Source of the DNA: Muribaculaceae bacterium | Lineage (GTDB): Bacteria > Bacteroidota > Bacteroidia > Bacteroidales > Muribaculaceae | Direction: 5' to 3' | Assembly (NCBI GenBank): GCA_029060585.1 | Contig: JAIDTS010000157.1 | Location: 1 to 9,146 of the forward strand | DNA length: 9,146 bases | Shown here: positions 1 through 5,742 of the stretch, piece after piece | Numbering within the stretch: the stretch's first letter is position 1 | Layout of the letters: every line of letters starts with the position of its first letter | Translations under genes and position numbers: made by a program | Notes under the pieces: model-generated | The model's database searches: none | Told to the model about the DNA's origin: nothing | What the model saw: the letters and a program-made list of their open reading frames with translations, nothing else

Positions 1-262
1 CGCCAAGCAAAAGATATGGGAGACGGCGTCCTAATCTGCACCATGTTCGGTCGGAAGAGACACCAACGATAGGCTGCACGATAATCCCCATCAACGGAGG
101 AAGAATCCAGAAATAGCTGAGGGAGTGAGGATCCGCGCCAAGAGTTGCGAAGATACGGGAAATGTTGGCGCTCTGGAGCGCATAGGCTATTTGGACTCCG
201 AAGAATCCGAAACTGAGGTTCCACAGTTTCCAGAAGCCAAGGTCAGGTTTTTGTATTGCCAT
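1..262 (-). CDS. MFS sugar transporter, SLC45/maltose-type, N-terminal part (cut by window edge)
   Basis: This is an inner-membrane secondary transporter of the major facilitator superfamily, most like the SLC45/bacterial maltose-sucrose branch. Only the first 87 codons lie in the window, and the gene continues past base 1. The N-terminus has the 'KPDLGFWKLWNLSFGFFG' stretch typical of this branch leading into TM1 (about residues 12-32). TM2 follows (about 50-68, with PPLMGIIVQPIVG), and then the loop 2-3 signature SDRTWCRLGRRLPY (residues 70-83), a form of MFS motif A. The ATG at 260-262 is chosen because the family's conserved N-terminus begins right after it. It starts 83 bp downstream of the nfo stop on the same strand. 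No promoter or terminator is evident in that gap, so co-transcription with nfo is possible. The substrate (an alpha-glucoside or other sugar) is inferred from the family only. Confidence 0.85.
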   Translation of the reverse strand, partial: MAIQKPDLGFWKLWNLSFGFFGVQIAYALQSANISRIFATLGADPHSLSYFWILPPLMGIIVQPIVGVSSDRTWCRLGRRLPYLLLG

Positions 263-345
263 TTTATTTAAGTTTTGAAGTTATGGGCTTGTGGTATTAC
301 CGGTTTACGATGAGTTGGAATGTAAAGGAATTTTTGAGGAGATTT

Positions 346-1191
346 TCACTTATCTATAAGGCCGTAGAGAAGTTTAATTTCCTCCGGCCATATTGCAGGA
401 TTTGGTGTCTCGAGAATGATGGGCATATTATCGAAACGTGAATCGTTGACTAAACGCTTGAAAAACTCCAGGCCAAGTGTTCCCTTTCCTATCTCCGCAT
501 GACGGTCAATGCGCGAACCGAGTTTCCTCATATCGTCATTGAGATGGAGCGCTCTAAGATAATCACGTCCGATGATTGAGTCGAATTCCAACCAGGTTTT
601 TCTATATCCCTCCTCATCAGCAAGATCGTAACCAGCAGAATATGTATGACAAGTGTCGATACATACTCCGACCCTCGACTTATCCTCAACTTTGGATATA
701 ATGTGTGCGAGGTGCTCGAATCTGTGACCGAGATTACTTCCTTGTCCGGCAGTGGATTCGAGTACCGCCGTCACGCCGGAAGTCTTCTCAAGCGTGATAT
801 TGATAGATTCAGCAATCAAATCGAGACATTTTTCCTCCTCAATCTCGTTGACATGACTACCGGGATGGAAGTTGAGCATAGTAAGGCCAAGCTGCTCGCA
901 TCGCTTCATCTCTTCAAGAAAGGAATTACGGCTGAGATGCAGTTTCTGAGGATCAGGACTTCCAAGATTTATGAGGAAGTTATCGTGAGGAAGAATCTGA
1001 CGGGCAGAGAAGCCTCCCCGCCTGCAGTTTTCCTTAAAAGCCTGGGCCTCGTCTTCCGGTATTGCTTTCGAAGTCCAGCGATTGCTGCTGCCAGTGAAAA
1101 GCGCGAAACTTCTTGCACCTATTGCCAACGCCTCGAGTGGTGCATTAGAAACTCCTCCCTCAGTGCTTACGTGTGCTCCTATGTATTTCAT
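346..1191 (-). CDS. nfo: Endonuclease IV (AP endonuclease)
   Basis: This enzyme cleaves the phosphodiester bond 5' to abasic sites in base excision repair, using a trinuclear zinc centre in a TIM barrel. The protein is 281 residues, the usual length, and begins MKYIGAHVS as in E. coli Nfo. All nine zinc ligands known from E. coli fall at the same residue numbers: His69, His109, Glu145, Asp179, His182, His216, Asp229, His231 and Glu261. The surrounding signatures are also present: ILPHD, LNFHPGSH, STAGQGSNLG, GVCIDTCH, LHLND and SRIDRH. The protein is cytoplasmic. The gene is divergent from the methyltransferase-radA pair and has its own Bacteroidota-type promoter. The transporter gene follows 83 bp downstream on the same strand. 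Every catalytic position is intact, so it should be active. Confidence 0.97.
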   Translation of the reverse strand: MKYIGAHVSTEGGVSNAPLEALAIGARSFALFTGSSNRWTSKAIPEDEAQAFKENCRRGGFSARQILPHDNFLINLGSPDPQKLHLSRNSFLEEMKRCEQLGLTMLNFHPGSHVNEIEEEKCLDLIAESINITLEKTSGVTAVLESTAGQGSNLGHRFEHLAHIISKVEDKSRVGVCIDTCHTYSAGYDLADEEGYRKTWLEFDSIIGRDYLRALHLNDDMRKLGSRIDRHAEIGKGTLGLEFFKRLVNDSRFDNMPIILETPNPAIWPEEIKLLYGLIDK

Positions 1192-1232
1192 TGTTATATT
1201 TGACTGGGTTTTTAATTACATGATTATTTCTA

Positions 1233-1262
1233 CAAAATTACTAATTTTTTCTTTGTTTACAA
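1233..1262 (-). promoter_or_regulatory. Bacteroidota-type promoter for nfo
   Basis: Read on the minus strand, TTG (1260-1262, preceded by G) is followed after exactly 19 bases by TAATTTTG (1233-1240). This fits the -33/-7 promoter pattern TTG-N19-TAnnTTTG known for the Bacteroides primary sigma factor. Transcription would start near 1229, giving a leader of roughly 38 nt before the nfo ATG at 1191. The leader is A/T-rich with no Shine-Dalgarno-like motif, which is usual in this phylum. The call rests on motif match and spacing alone. Confidence 0.6.
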
Positions 1263-1285
1263 CATATATAATGGAATTTTTTTCT

Positions 1286-1293
1286 TAAATTTG
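1286..1293 (+). promoter_or_regulatory. Possible -7 element for the methyltransferase-radA unit
   Basis: TAAATTTG matches the Bacteroidota -7 consensus TAnnTTTG at every fixed position and lies only 4 bp before the ATG at 1298. No TTG is present 19-20 bases upstream (1263-1266 reads CATA), so the -33 half is missing. If used, the transcript would start at about 1297 and be leaderless or nearly so. A second full -7 match, TATATTTG at 1195-1202, would give a leader of about 90 nt but also lacks a clear -33 partner. This is a weak call. Confidence 0.3.
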
Positions 1294-1297
1294 TAGT

Positions 1298-2053
1298 ATG
1301 AATCTGTCTAAAACCAAATTGAATCTTTACAGCAGGCTAAGTTCGCGTAAGCAGCGTGAGAAACTTGGCCTCTTCATGGCCGAGGGGGAAAAATGCGTTG
1401 CTGATACAATAAGGTTCTTTCTTCCAGAGGCCATTATAGTAGCAGAAGGGGATATTGAAACGTATGAAAGATATGGGAACTATCCTATTTTCCAAGTTCC
1501 GGAGTCTGATATGCGGCAATTGTCGCAGTTCCAGTCGTTGCCGCGTGTCATTGCCGTCTATCGTCTTCCGAAGCCGATTGAATTCAATAAAGTAGATTAT
1601 GCATCCGGATTGACGTTAATGCTTGATTGTGTACAGGATCCAGGAAATCTTGGAACTATTCTACGAATAGCTTCATGGTTTGGAGTAGCAAGAGTCGTCA
1701 TCGGCACCGGGTGTTCAGATCCTTTCAATCCAAAGGCAGTGCAATCCTCAATGGGGGCCGTGGGTATGGTAAAGTTCTGTCAGGCAGACCTCCTAAAGAT
1801 AGTTGAAGAGAATCCTGAAATACCTGTATGTGGTACTCTTCTCGAGGGCACAGACATATATACCACCGTCCTCGAACTTCCGGCCTTTGTTGTCATGGGA
1901 AACGAAGGCAACGGCCTCAGCGAGGCGATGCGTCGGAAAATCAACGTTCCACTGCATATTCCAAGTTTCGCTAATAGCCCCCATGCCGAGTCGCTCAATG
2001 TGGCAGCGGCTACCGCGATAACAGTATCTGAATTCATGCGTCGAAATCTCTGA
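1298..2053 (+). CDS. TrmH/SpoU-family RNA 2'-O-methyltransferase
   Basis: This is an S-adenosylmethionine-dependent SPOUT-class RNA methyltransferase, probably acting on a ribose of 23S rRNA as RlmB/TsnR-like relatives do. The exact target nucleotide cannot be read from the sequence. The protein has 251 residues. An N-terminal substrate-binding, L7Ae-like segment covers about residues 1-95 and includes GLFMAEGEKCVADTI, typical of the family. The catalytic knotted domain follows. Motif 1 is DCVQDPGNLGTILR (110-123, with Asn117 and Arg123), motif 2 is VVMGNEGNGLS (198-208, with Glu203), and motif 3 surrounds SLNVAAATAI (232-241). These three form the trefoil-knot SAM pocket and all look intact. 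The start at 1298 fits because the conserved N-terminus begins immediately. Its stop is 2 bp from the radA start, so the two genes are almost certainly co-transcribed. Confidence 0.92.
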   Translation: MNLSKTKLNLYSRLSSRKQREKLGLFMAEGEKCVADTIRFFLPEAIIVAEGDIETYERYGNYPIFQVPESDMRQLSQFQSLPRVIAVYRLPKPIEFNKVDYASGLTLMLDCVQDPGNLGTILRIASWFGVARVVIGTGCSDPFNPKAVQSSMGAVGMVKFCQADLLKIVEENPEIPVCGTLLEGTDIYTTVLELPAFVVMGNEGNGLSEAMRRKINVPLHIPSFANSPHAESLNVAAATAITVSEFMRRNL

Positions 2054-2055
2054 TA

Positions 2056-3435
2056 ATGGCAAAGTCAACTACAAAATCAGTATATTTCTGCAATTCCTGC
2101 GGCTACGAATCTCCTAAATGGATGGGTAGATGTCCAGCCTGCGGCGAATGGAACACTTTCGTAGAAGAGAAAGTGTCGACCAAACAATCACATAAAGGTA
2201 AAGGATTTCTTTCAACTGAAGGAGCCCATCCGATAAAACTATCGGAAATACAGCCTCTTGATGAGCCCCGCATCCATATGCCATCGGAGGAGCTCAACCG
2301 CGTGCTTGGTGGGGGTCTCGTAGCCGGAAGTCTTACGTTGCTTGGTGGGGAGCCGGGCATCGGCAAGTCAACCTTGCTTCTTCAGAACATCCTTTCAATA
2401 CGCAACCGCCGAATACTTTATGTAAGCGGAGAGGAGTCTGCCTCTCAACTTAAGTTGCGGGCTGACCGTCTTGGAAAGGTATCGGAGAATACTTTCATAC
2501 TGACTGAAACGGATCTCGATAAGATCTTCGCGCAGATTGAGAATGTCAAGCCTCAGCTTGTAGTTGTAGATTCCATCCAGACCATTGCTTCAGCCGATAT
2601 CGAATCTGCTGCAGGAAGCGTCAGTCAGGTGCGTGAATGTGCAGCGTCTCTGCTAAGGTATACGAAGCGATCGGGCGTTCCTGTTATACTTGTAGGCCAT
2701 ATAAACAAAGACGGTGCGATTGCAGGTCCAAAAGTTTTGGAGCATATCGTAGATACTGTCATCCAGTTTGAGGGAGACCGACAATATCTATATCGTATAC
2801 TTCGTGCCATCAAGAATCGTTTCGGTTCAACTAATGAGATCGGAATCTACGAGATGATAGCCAAAGGACTTCGCGAAGTGAAGAATCCATCGGAAATGCT
2901 ATTGAGCGACAACCGTGAGGAAGAGATGAGCGGAATTGCTATTGGGGTAACTATCGACGGAGCACGTCCGTTTCTTGTTGAGGTTCAGGCATTGGTTTCC
3001 TCAGCTGCCTACGGTACTCCTCAAAGAAGCGTAACGGGTTTCGACCAACGGCGGCTTAATATGCTTCTTGCAGTGCTGGAGAAGCGAGCGCGCTTCAAAC
3101 TCGGGCAAAAGGATGTCTTCCTTAATATAACGGGAGGACTGAAAGTTACAGATCCTGCATTGGACCTTGCTGTGGTAGTAGCCGTGATGTCTTCAAATTT
3201 CGATGTTGCTGTTCCGCGCCATGCTGCCTTTGCAGGAGAGGTCGGACTATCGGGTGAAATTCGTACTGTCACACGCATCGACCAGAGAGTTTCCGAAGCT
3301 GCGAAACTTGGATTCGAAACGATTTTCATACCCACCGGAAATCTCAAAGGAATCCACGATAAATTCAACATAAAGATTGTAGAAGTAAACAAAGTGACGG
3401 ATGTCTTTGAGAAAATTTTCAGAGGCGAAGTCTAA
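2056..3435 (+). CDS. radA: DNA repair protein RadA (DnaB-like branch-migration helicase)
   Basis: RadA is a RecA-like ATPase that drives branch migration in homologous recombination and helps process recombination intermediates. At 459 residues it has the standard length and domain order. A C4 zinc finger comes first (Cys12, Cys15, Cys26, Cys29, in FCNSCGYESPKWMGRCPACG). The ATPase core has Walker A GEPGIGKST (98-106) and Walker B LVVVDSIQT (168-176, Asp172). The RadA-specific KNRFG motif is at 253-257. A Lon-protease-like domain occupies about 285-459 (LVEVQALVS, SVTGFDQRRLNMLLAVLEKR, FAGEVGLSGEIR). The ATG at 2056 is confirmed by the zinc finger starting a few residues in. The TGATAATG junction with the upstream methyltransferase suggests translational coupling. 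A strong hairpin lies 24 bp after the stop. Confidence 0.97.
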   Translation: MAKSTTKSVYFCNSCGYESPKWMGRCPACGEWNTFVEEKVSTKQSHKGKGFLSTEGAHPIKLSEIQPLDEPRIHMPSEELNRVLGGGLVAGSLTLLGGEPGIGKSTLLLQNILSIRNRRILYVSGEESASQLKLRADRLGKVSENTFILTETDLDKIFAQIENVKPQLVVVDSIQTIASADIESAAGSVSQVRECAASLLRYTKRSGVPVILVGHINKDGAIAGPKVLEHIVDTVIQFEGDRQYLYRILRAIKNRFGSTNEIGIYEMIAKGLREVKNPSEMLLSDNREEEMSGIAIGVTIDGARPFLVEVQALVSSAAYGTPQRSVTGFDQRRLNMLLAVLEKRARFKLGQKDVFLNITGGLKVTDPALDLAVVVAVMSSNFDVAVPRHAAFAGEVGLSGEIRTVTRIDQRVSEAAKLGFETIFIPTGNLKGIHDKFNIKIVEVNKVTDVFEKIFRGEV

Positions 3436-3458
3436 CGCATAATCAGTCATCATAATGA

Positions 3459-3495
3459 TAAATGGCGTCGTGCGAATTCCGCATGACGCCATTTA
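3459..3495. terminator. Bidirectional hairpin terminator between radA and htpG
   Basis: The left arm (3459-3474) pairs with the right arm (3480-3495) over 16 bp, 15 Watson-Crick pairs and one G-T, around the 5-base loop AATTC. The outer part is A/T-rich (TAAATGGCGTC against GACGCCATTTA) and the inner part G/C-rich. It lies 24 bp past the radA stop and 31 bp before the htpG stop on the opposite strand, so one structure can serve both convergent genes. The flanks are A/T-rich but lack a long uninterrupted T-run, so terminator efficiency is uncertain. Confidence 0.75.
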
Positions 3496-3525
3496 CTAAT
3501 AATAATTCTTCACAATGAGATTAAA

Positions 3526-5559
3526 TCAAAGGAGTTTTGCAGTTCTCTTTATGAACTCAGAGAGAGCCGCTCCCTTGAGCAGGCCACACTGAAGAAGCGC
3601 AAGATCAATGATCTGCTTTACCTTAGGAAGACCGGCGGCATAAGCGCTAACTTCCTTGTCAAGATCAGCGCGAAGAGCGGCGATCTTATCATTCTGTTCC
3701 TTCATGTCAGGAACACTCTCTTTCTTGTCTTGAGCCTCCTTCGAGGCTTTTGCGATTTCATCATTGAGCGCGGAAATCTGACCGAGAATGTCGGTTGCCT
3801 TAGCACCGAGTTCTTTTTCTGTTTCATCCACTATTGCTTTGACGGCAGGCTGTTCAGTATTTACTGTGAATGAATAGCTTGCAGGCATATCTCCGTAGAA
3901 ACTCATTCCCGGCTGCATAGCGGCCATATCCTTCATACGACGCATGAACTCATTCTGAGTGACAGTAGCAGGAGCCGCATCAGCGGAAATCGCCTCAAAT
4001 CCCACCATGAACTGAGCATTATCCACAACAGGAATCTGCGACTTGAAAAGAAGGGTCATCACTTCGGTCTGATCGGCTGAGAGACCGGTAGACTTATCCT
4101 CAGACTTACGGATCAGTTTCTCCGGGGTGTCGCTGTCAACTCTCACAAAGCTAACTCCATCGAGCTTCTGTTCGAGAAGACCAACCATGTGCGGCTCAAG
4201 CTGTCCGTCAAGAAGCAGAACGCTGTAACCCTTGTCTTCAGCAGCCTGAATATAGCTGTGCTGGGCTGTCTTATCGGTAGCATAGAGATATACGAGGCGA
4301 CCGTCCTTGTCTTTCTGTTCTCCCTCTACGAGTGTATGATACTCGTCAAGAGTGAAATATTTTCCATTTACGTCTTTGAGAAGATAGAATTTCTTAGCCG
4401 AATCAAAGAACTTCTCATCGGTGAGCATACCGTATTCAATGAATACTTTGATATCATCCCATTTCTCCTCAAAAGCTTTGCGATCAGACTTGAACATCGA
4501 ATCAAGTTTCTCAGCTACCTTCTTCGAGATATATCCGGATATCTTTTTCACAGCAGTGTCAGCCTGCAGATAGCTTCGGCTTACATTGAGGGGAATATCT
4601 GGAGAATCTATGACGCCCTGCATAAGGGTCATAAATTCCGGAACTACTCCCTCTACCTGATCCGTCACATATACCTGGTTGCTATATAGCTGAATGCGGT
4701 CCTTACGAACGTCAAACTCGTTCTTGATCTTAGGAAAGTATAATATACCTGTCAGAGTAAAGGGATAGTCAACATTCAGATGAATCCAGAACATCGGATC
4801 GTCCTGACCTGGCATGAGCTCATGGTAGAACTTGAGGTAATCCTCATCGGTCAAGTCAGCAGGTTTCTTGGTCCATAGTGGTTCGGTGGCATTGACAACA
4901 TTATCATCATCAGTATCTACCATCTTACCGTCTTTCCATTCCTGCTTCTTTCCGCTGATTACGGGAACCGGAAGGAAACGGCAGTATTTCTTCAGAAGTG
5001 TATCTATCCTTGCCTGCTCCAAGAATTCCTTGCTTTCGTCATCGATGTAGAGAGTTATTGAGGTACCACGGTCGGCCTTGTCGCATTCCTCCATTGTGTA
5101 TTCAGGGCTTCCGTCACATGTCCAGAGAACACCCTTAGCTCCTTCTTTATAAGAAAGAGACCGGATTTCCACTTTCTTTGAAACCATGAATGCACTATAG
5201 AATCCGAGTCCAAAGTGACCAATGATGTTGTTGGCCGTATCTTTGTATTTCTGCAGGAATTCCTCAGCACCCGAGAATGCAATCTGGTTGATGTATTTAT
5301 CGACATCCTCCGCGTCCATGCCTATGCCGCGGTCAGTAACAGTCAGTGTGCCTTTTTCCTTGTCGATGTCAACACGGACATCAAGTTGGCCGAGCTCACC
5401 CTTAAAATCTCCAAAAGAGGCAAGGGTGCGAATCTTCTGCGTAGCGTCTACCGCATTGCTTACCAGCTCGCGAAGAAATATTTCGTGGTCGCTGTAAAGA
5501 AATTTTTTGATTACGGGGAATATATTTTCAGTTGTAACCCCAATTTTTCCGTTAGCCAT
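3526..5559 (-). CDS. htpG: Molecular chaperone HtpG (bacterial Hsp90)
   Basis: This is an ATP-dependent cytoplasmic chaperone dimer of the Hsp90 family. The protein has 677 residues. The N-terminal GHKL ATPase shows ELVSNAVDAT (catalytic Glu31, Mg-binding Asn35), DRGIGMD (76-82) and the lid sequence GHFGLGFYSAFMV (114-126). The middle domain carries NEFDVRKDRIQLYSNQVYV and the catalytic-arginine loop LNVSRSYLQ (Arg328). The C-terminal dimerisation domain ends in AYAAGLPKVKQIIDLALLQ (639-657) and a short tail. It is about 50 residues longer than E. coli HtpG. Much of the extra length is a charged heptad-like segment at about 585-640, which I recall as normal for Bacteroidales homologues. No truncation or missing catalytic residue is visible. 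It has its own upstream region with a possible -7 element and a palindrome, and its 3' end faces radA. Confidence 0.97.
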   Translation of the reverse strand: MANGKIGVTTENIFPVIKKFLYSDHEIFLRELVSNAVDATQKIRTLASFGDFKGELGQLDVRVDIDKEKGTLTVTDRGIGMDAEDVDKYINQIAFSGAEEFLQKYKDTANNIIGHFGLGFYSAFMVSKKVEIRSLSYKEGAKGVLWTCDGSPEYTMEECDKADRGTSITLYIDDESKEFLEQARIDTLLKKYCRFLPVPVISGKKQEWKDGKMVDTDDDNVVNATEPLWTKKPADLTDEDYLKFYHELMPGQDDPMFWIHLNVDYPFTLTGILYFPKIKNEFDVRKDRIQLYSNQVYVTDQVEGVVPEFMTLMQGVIDSPDIPLNVSRSYLQADTAVKKISGYISKKVAEKLDSMFKSDRKAFEEKWDDIKVFIEYGMLTDEKFFDSAKKFYLLKDVNGKYFTLDEYHTLVEGEQKDKDGRLVYLYATDKTAQHSYIQAAEDKGYSVLLLDGQLEPHMVGLLEQKLDGVSFVRVDSDTPEKLIRKSEDKSTGLSADQTEVMTLLFKSQIPVVDNAQFMVGFEAISADAAPATVTQNEFMRRMKDMAAMQPGMSFYGDMPASYSFTVNTEQPAVKAIVDETEKELGAKATDILGQISALNDEIAKASKEAQDKKESVPDMKEQNDKIAALRADLDKEVSAYAAGLPKVKQIIDLALLQCGLLKGAALSEFIKRTAKLL

Positions 5560-5590
5560 TTCTATGTTTGTTTTATTACGTTTTTATACT

Positions 5591-5613
5591 GGTATGGTAT
5601 CAAATACCGTGCC
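5591..5613. repeat. Imperfect inverted repeat upstream of htpG, possible operator or leader hairpin
   Basis: GGTATGGTAT (5591-5600) and ATACCGTGCC (5604-5613) are inverted copies with two mismatches around the 3-base centre CAA. The inner GGTAT-CAA-ATACC is perfect. It ends where the candidate htpG -7 element (5613-5620) begins, so it overlaps the predicted transcription start near 5609. It does not resemble the CIRCE element (TTAGCACTC-N9-GAGTGCTAA). Its role is unknown: it could be a repressor site, a 5' leader hairpin, or coincidence. Confidence 0.35.
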
Positions 5614-5620
5614 AAAAATA
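5613..5620 (-). promoter_or_regulatory. Possible -7 element for htpG
   Basis: On the minus strand this reads TATTTTTG, matching TAnnTTTG at all fixed positions. No TTG is found 19 bases upstream (5640-5642 reads CTA on the minus strand), so the -33 half is absent or degenerate. This could mean an activated promoter or an alternative sigma factor, but the match may also be chance in A/T-rich DNA. The leader to the ATG at 5559 would be about 50 nt. Confidence 0.35.
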
Positions 5621-5668
5621 AAACAATCGGGCTTACCCTTAGATTAGAGTCTTAACATTATTTATAGA

Positions 5669-5702
5669 AAACGGGCGGTCCGCCTGTCAGGACCACCCGT
5701 TT
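5669..5702 (-). terminator. Rho-independent terminator after the yajC-ybbR-DUF5606-secreted protein unit
   Basis: A 13-bp stem (5669-5681 with 5690-5702) has a single C-A mismatch and an 8-base loop. Read in the minus direction it ends in ...CCCGTTTTCT, so a G/C-rich stem is followed by a short T-run. It lies about 40 bp after the stop of the secreted-protein gene and upstream of the htpG promoter region. It therefore separates the two transcription units. Confidence 0.75.
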
Positions 5703-5742
5703 AGAATCAGTAAATTTCTTTTGTAAATATCTTTTAATATTG

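Noticed and set aside
256..441. 61-residue plus-strand ORF across the transporter-nfo gap
   Set aside because: It overlaps the ends of two well-supported minus-strand genes and has no recognisable features.
646..1203. 185-residue plus-strand ORF opposite nfo
   Set aside because: It lies entirely antisense to nfo, which has all nine metal ligands intact. The translation has no recognisable domain and the composition expected of a shadow frame.
4189..4689. 166-residue plus-strand ORF opposite htpG
   Set aside because: HtpG is full length and conserved on the other strand. The apparent hydrophobic stretches are the usual by-product of reading an acidic/lysine-rich gene backwards.
5215..5655. 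146-residue plus-strand ORF covering the htpG start and upstream region
   Set aside because: Most of it is antisense to the conserved ATPase domain of HtpG. No known domain, no start context.
5560..5742. Search for CIRCE, riboswitch or small RNA upstream of htpG
   Set aside because: No CIRCE sequence or known riboswitch core is present. The region is explained by a terminator, a possible -7 element and the palindrome.
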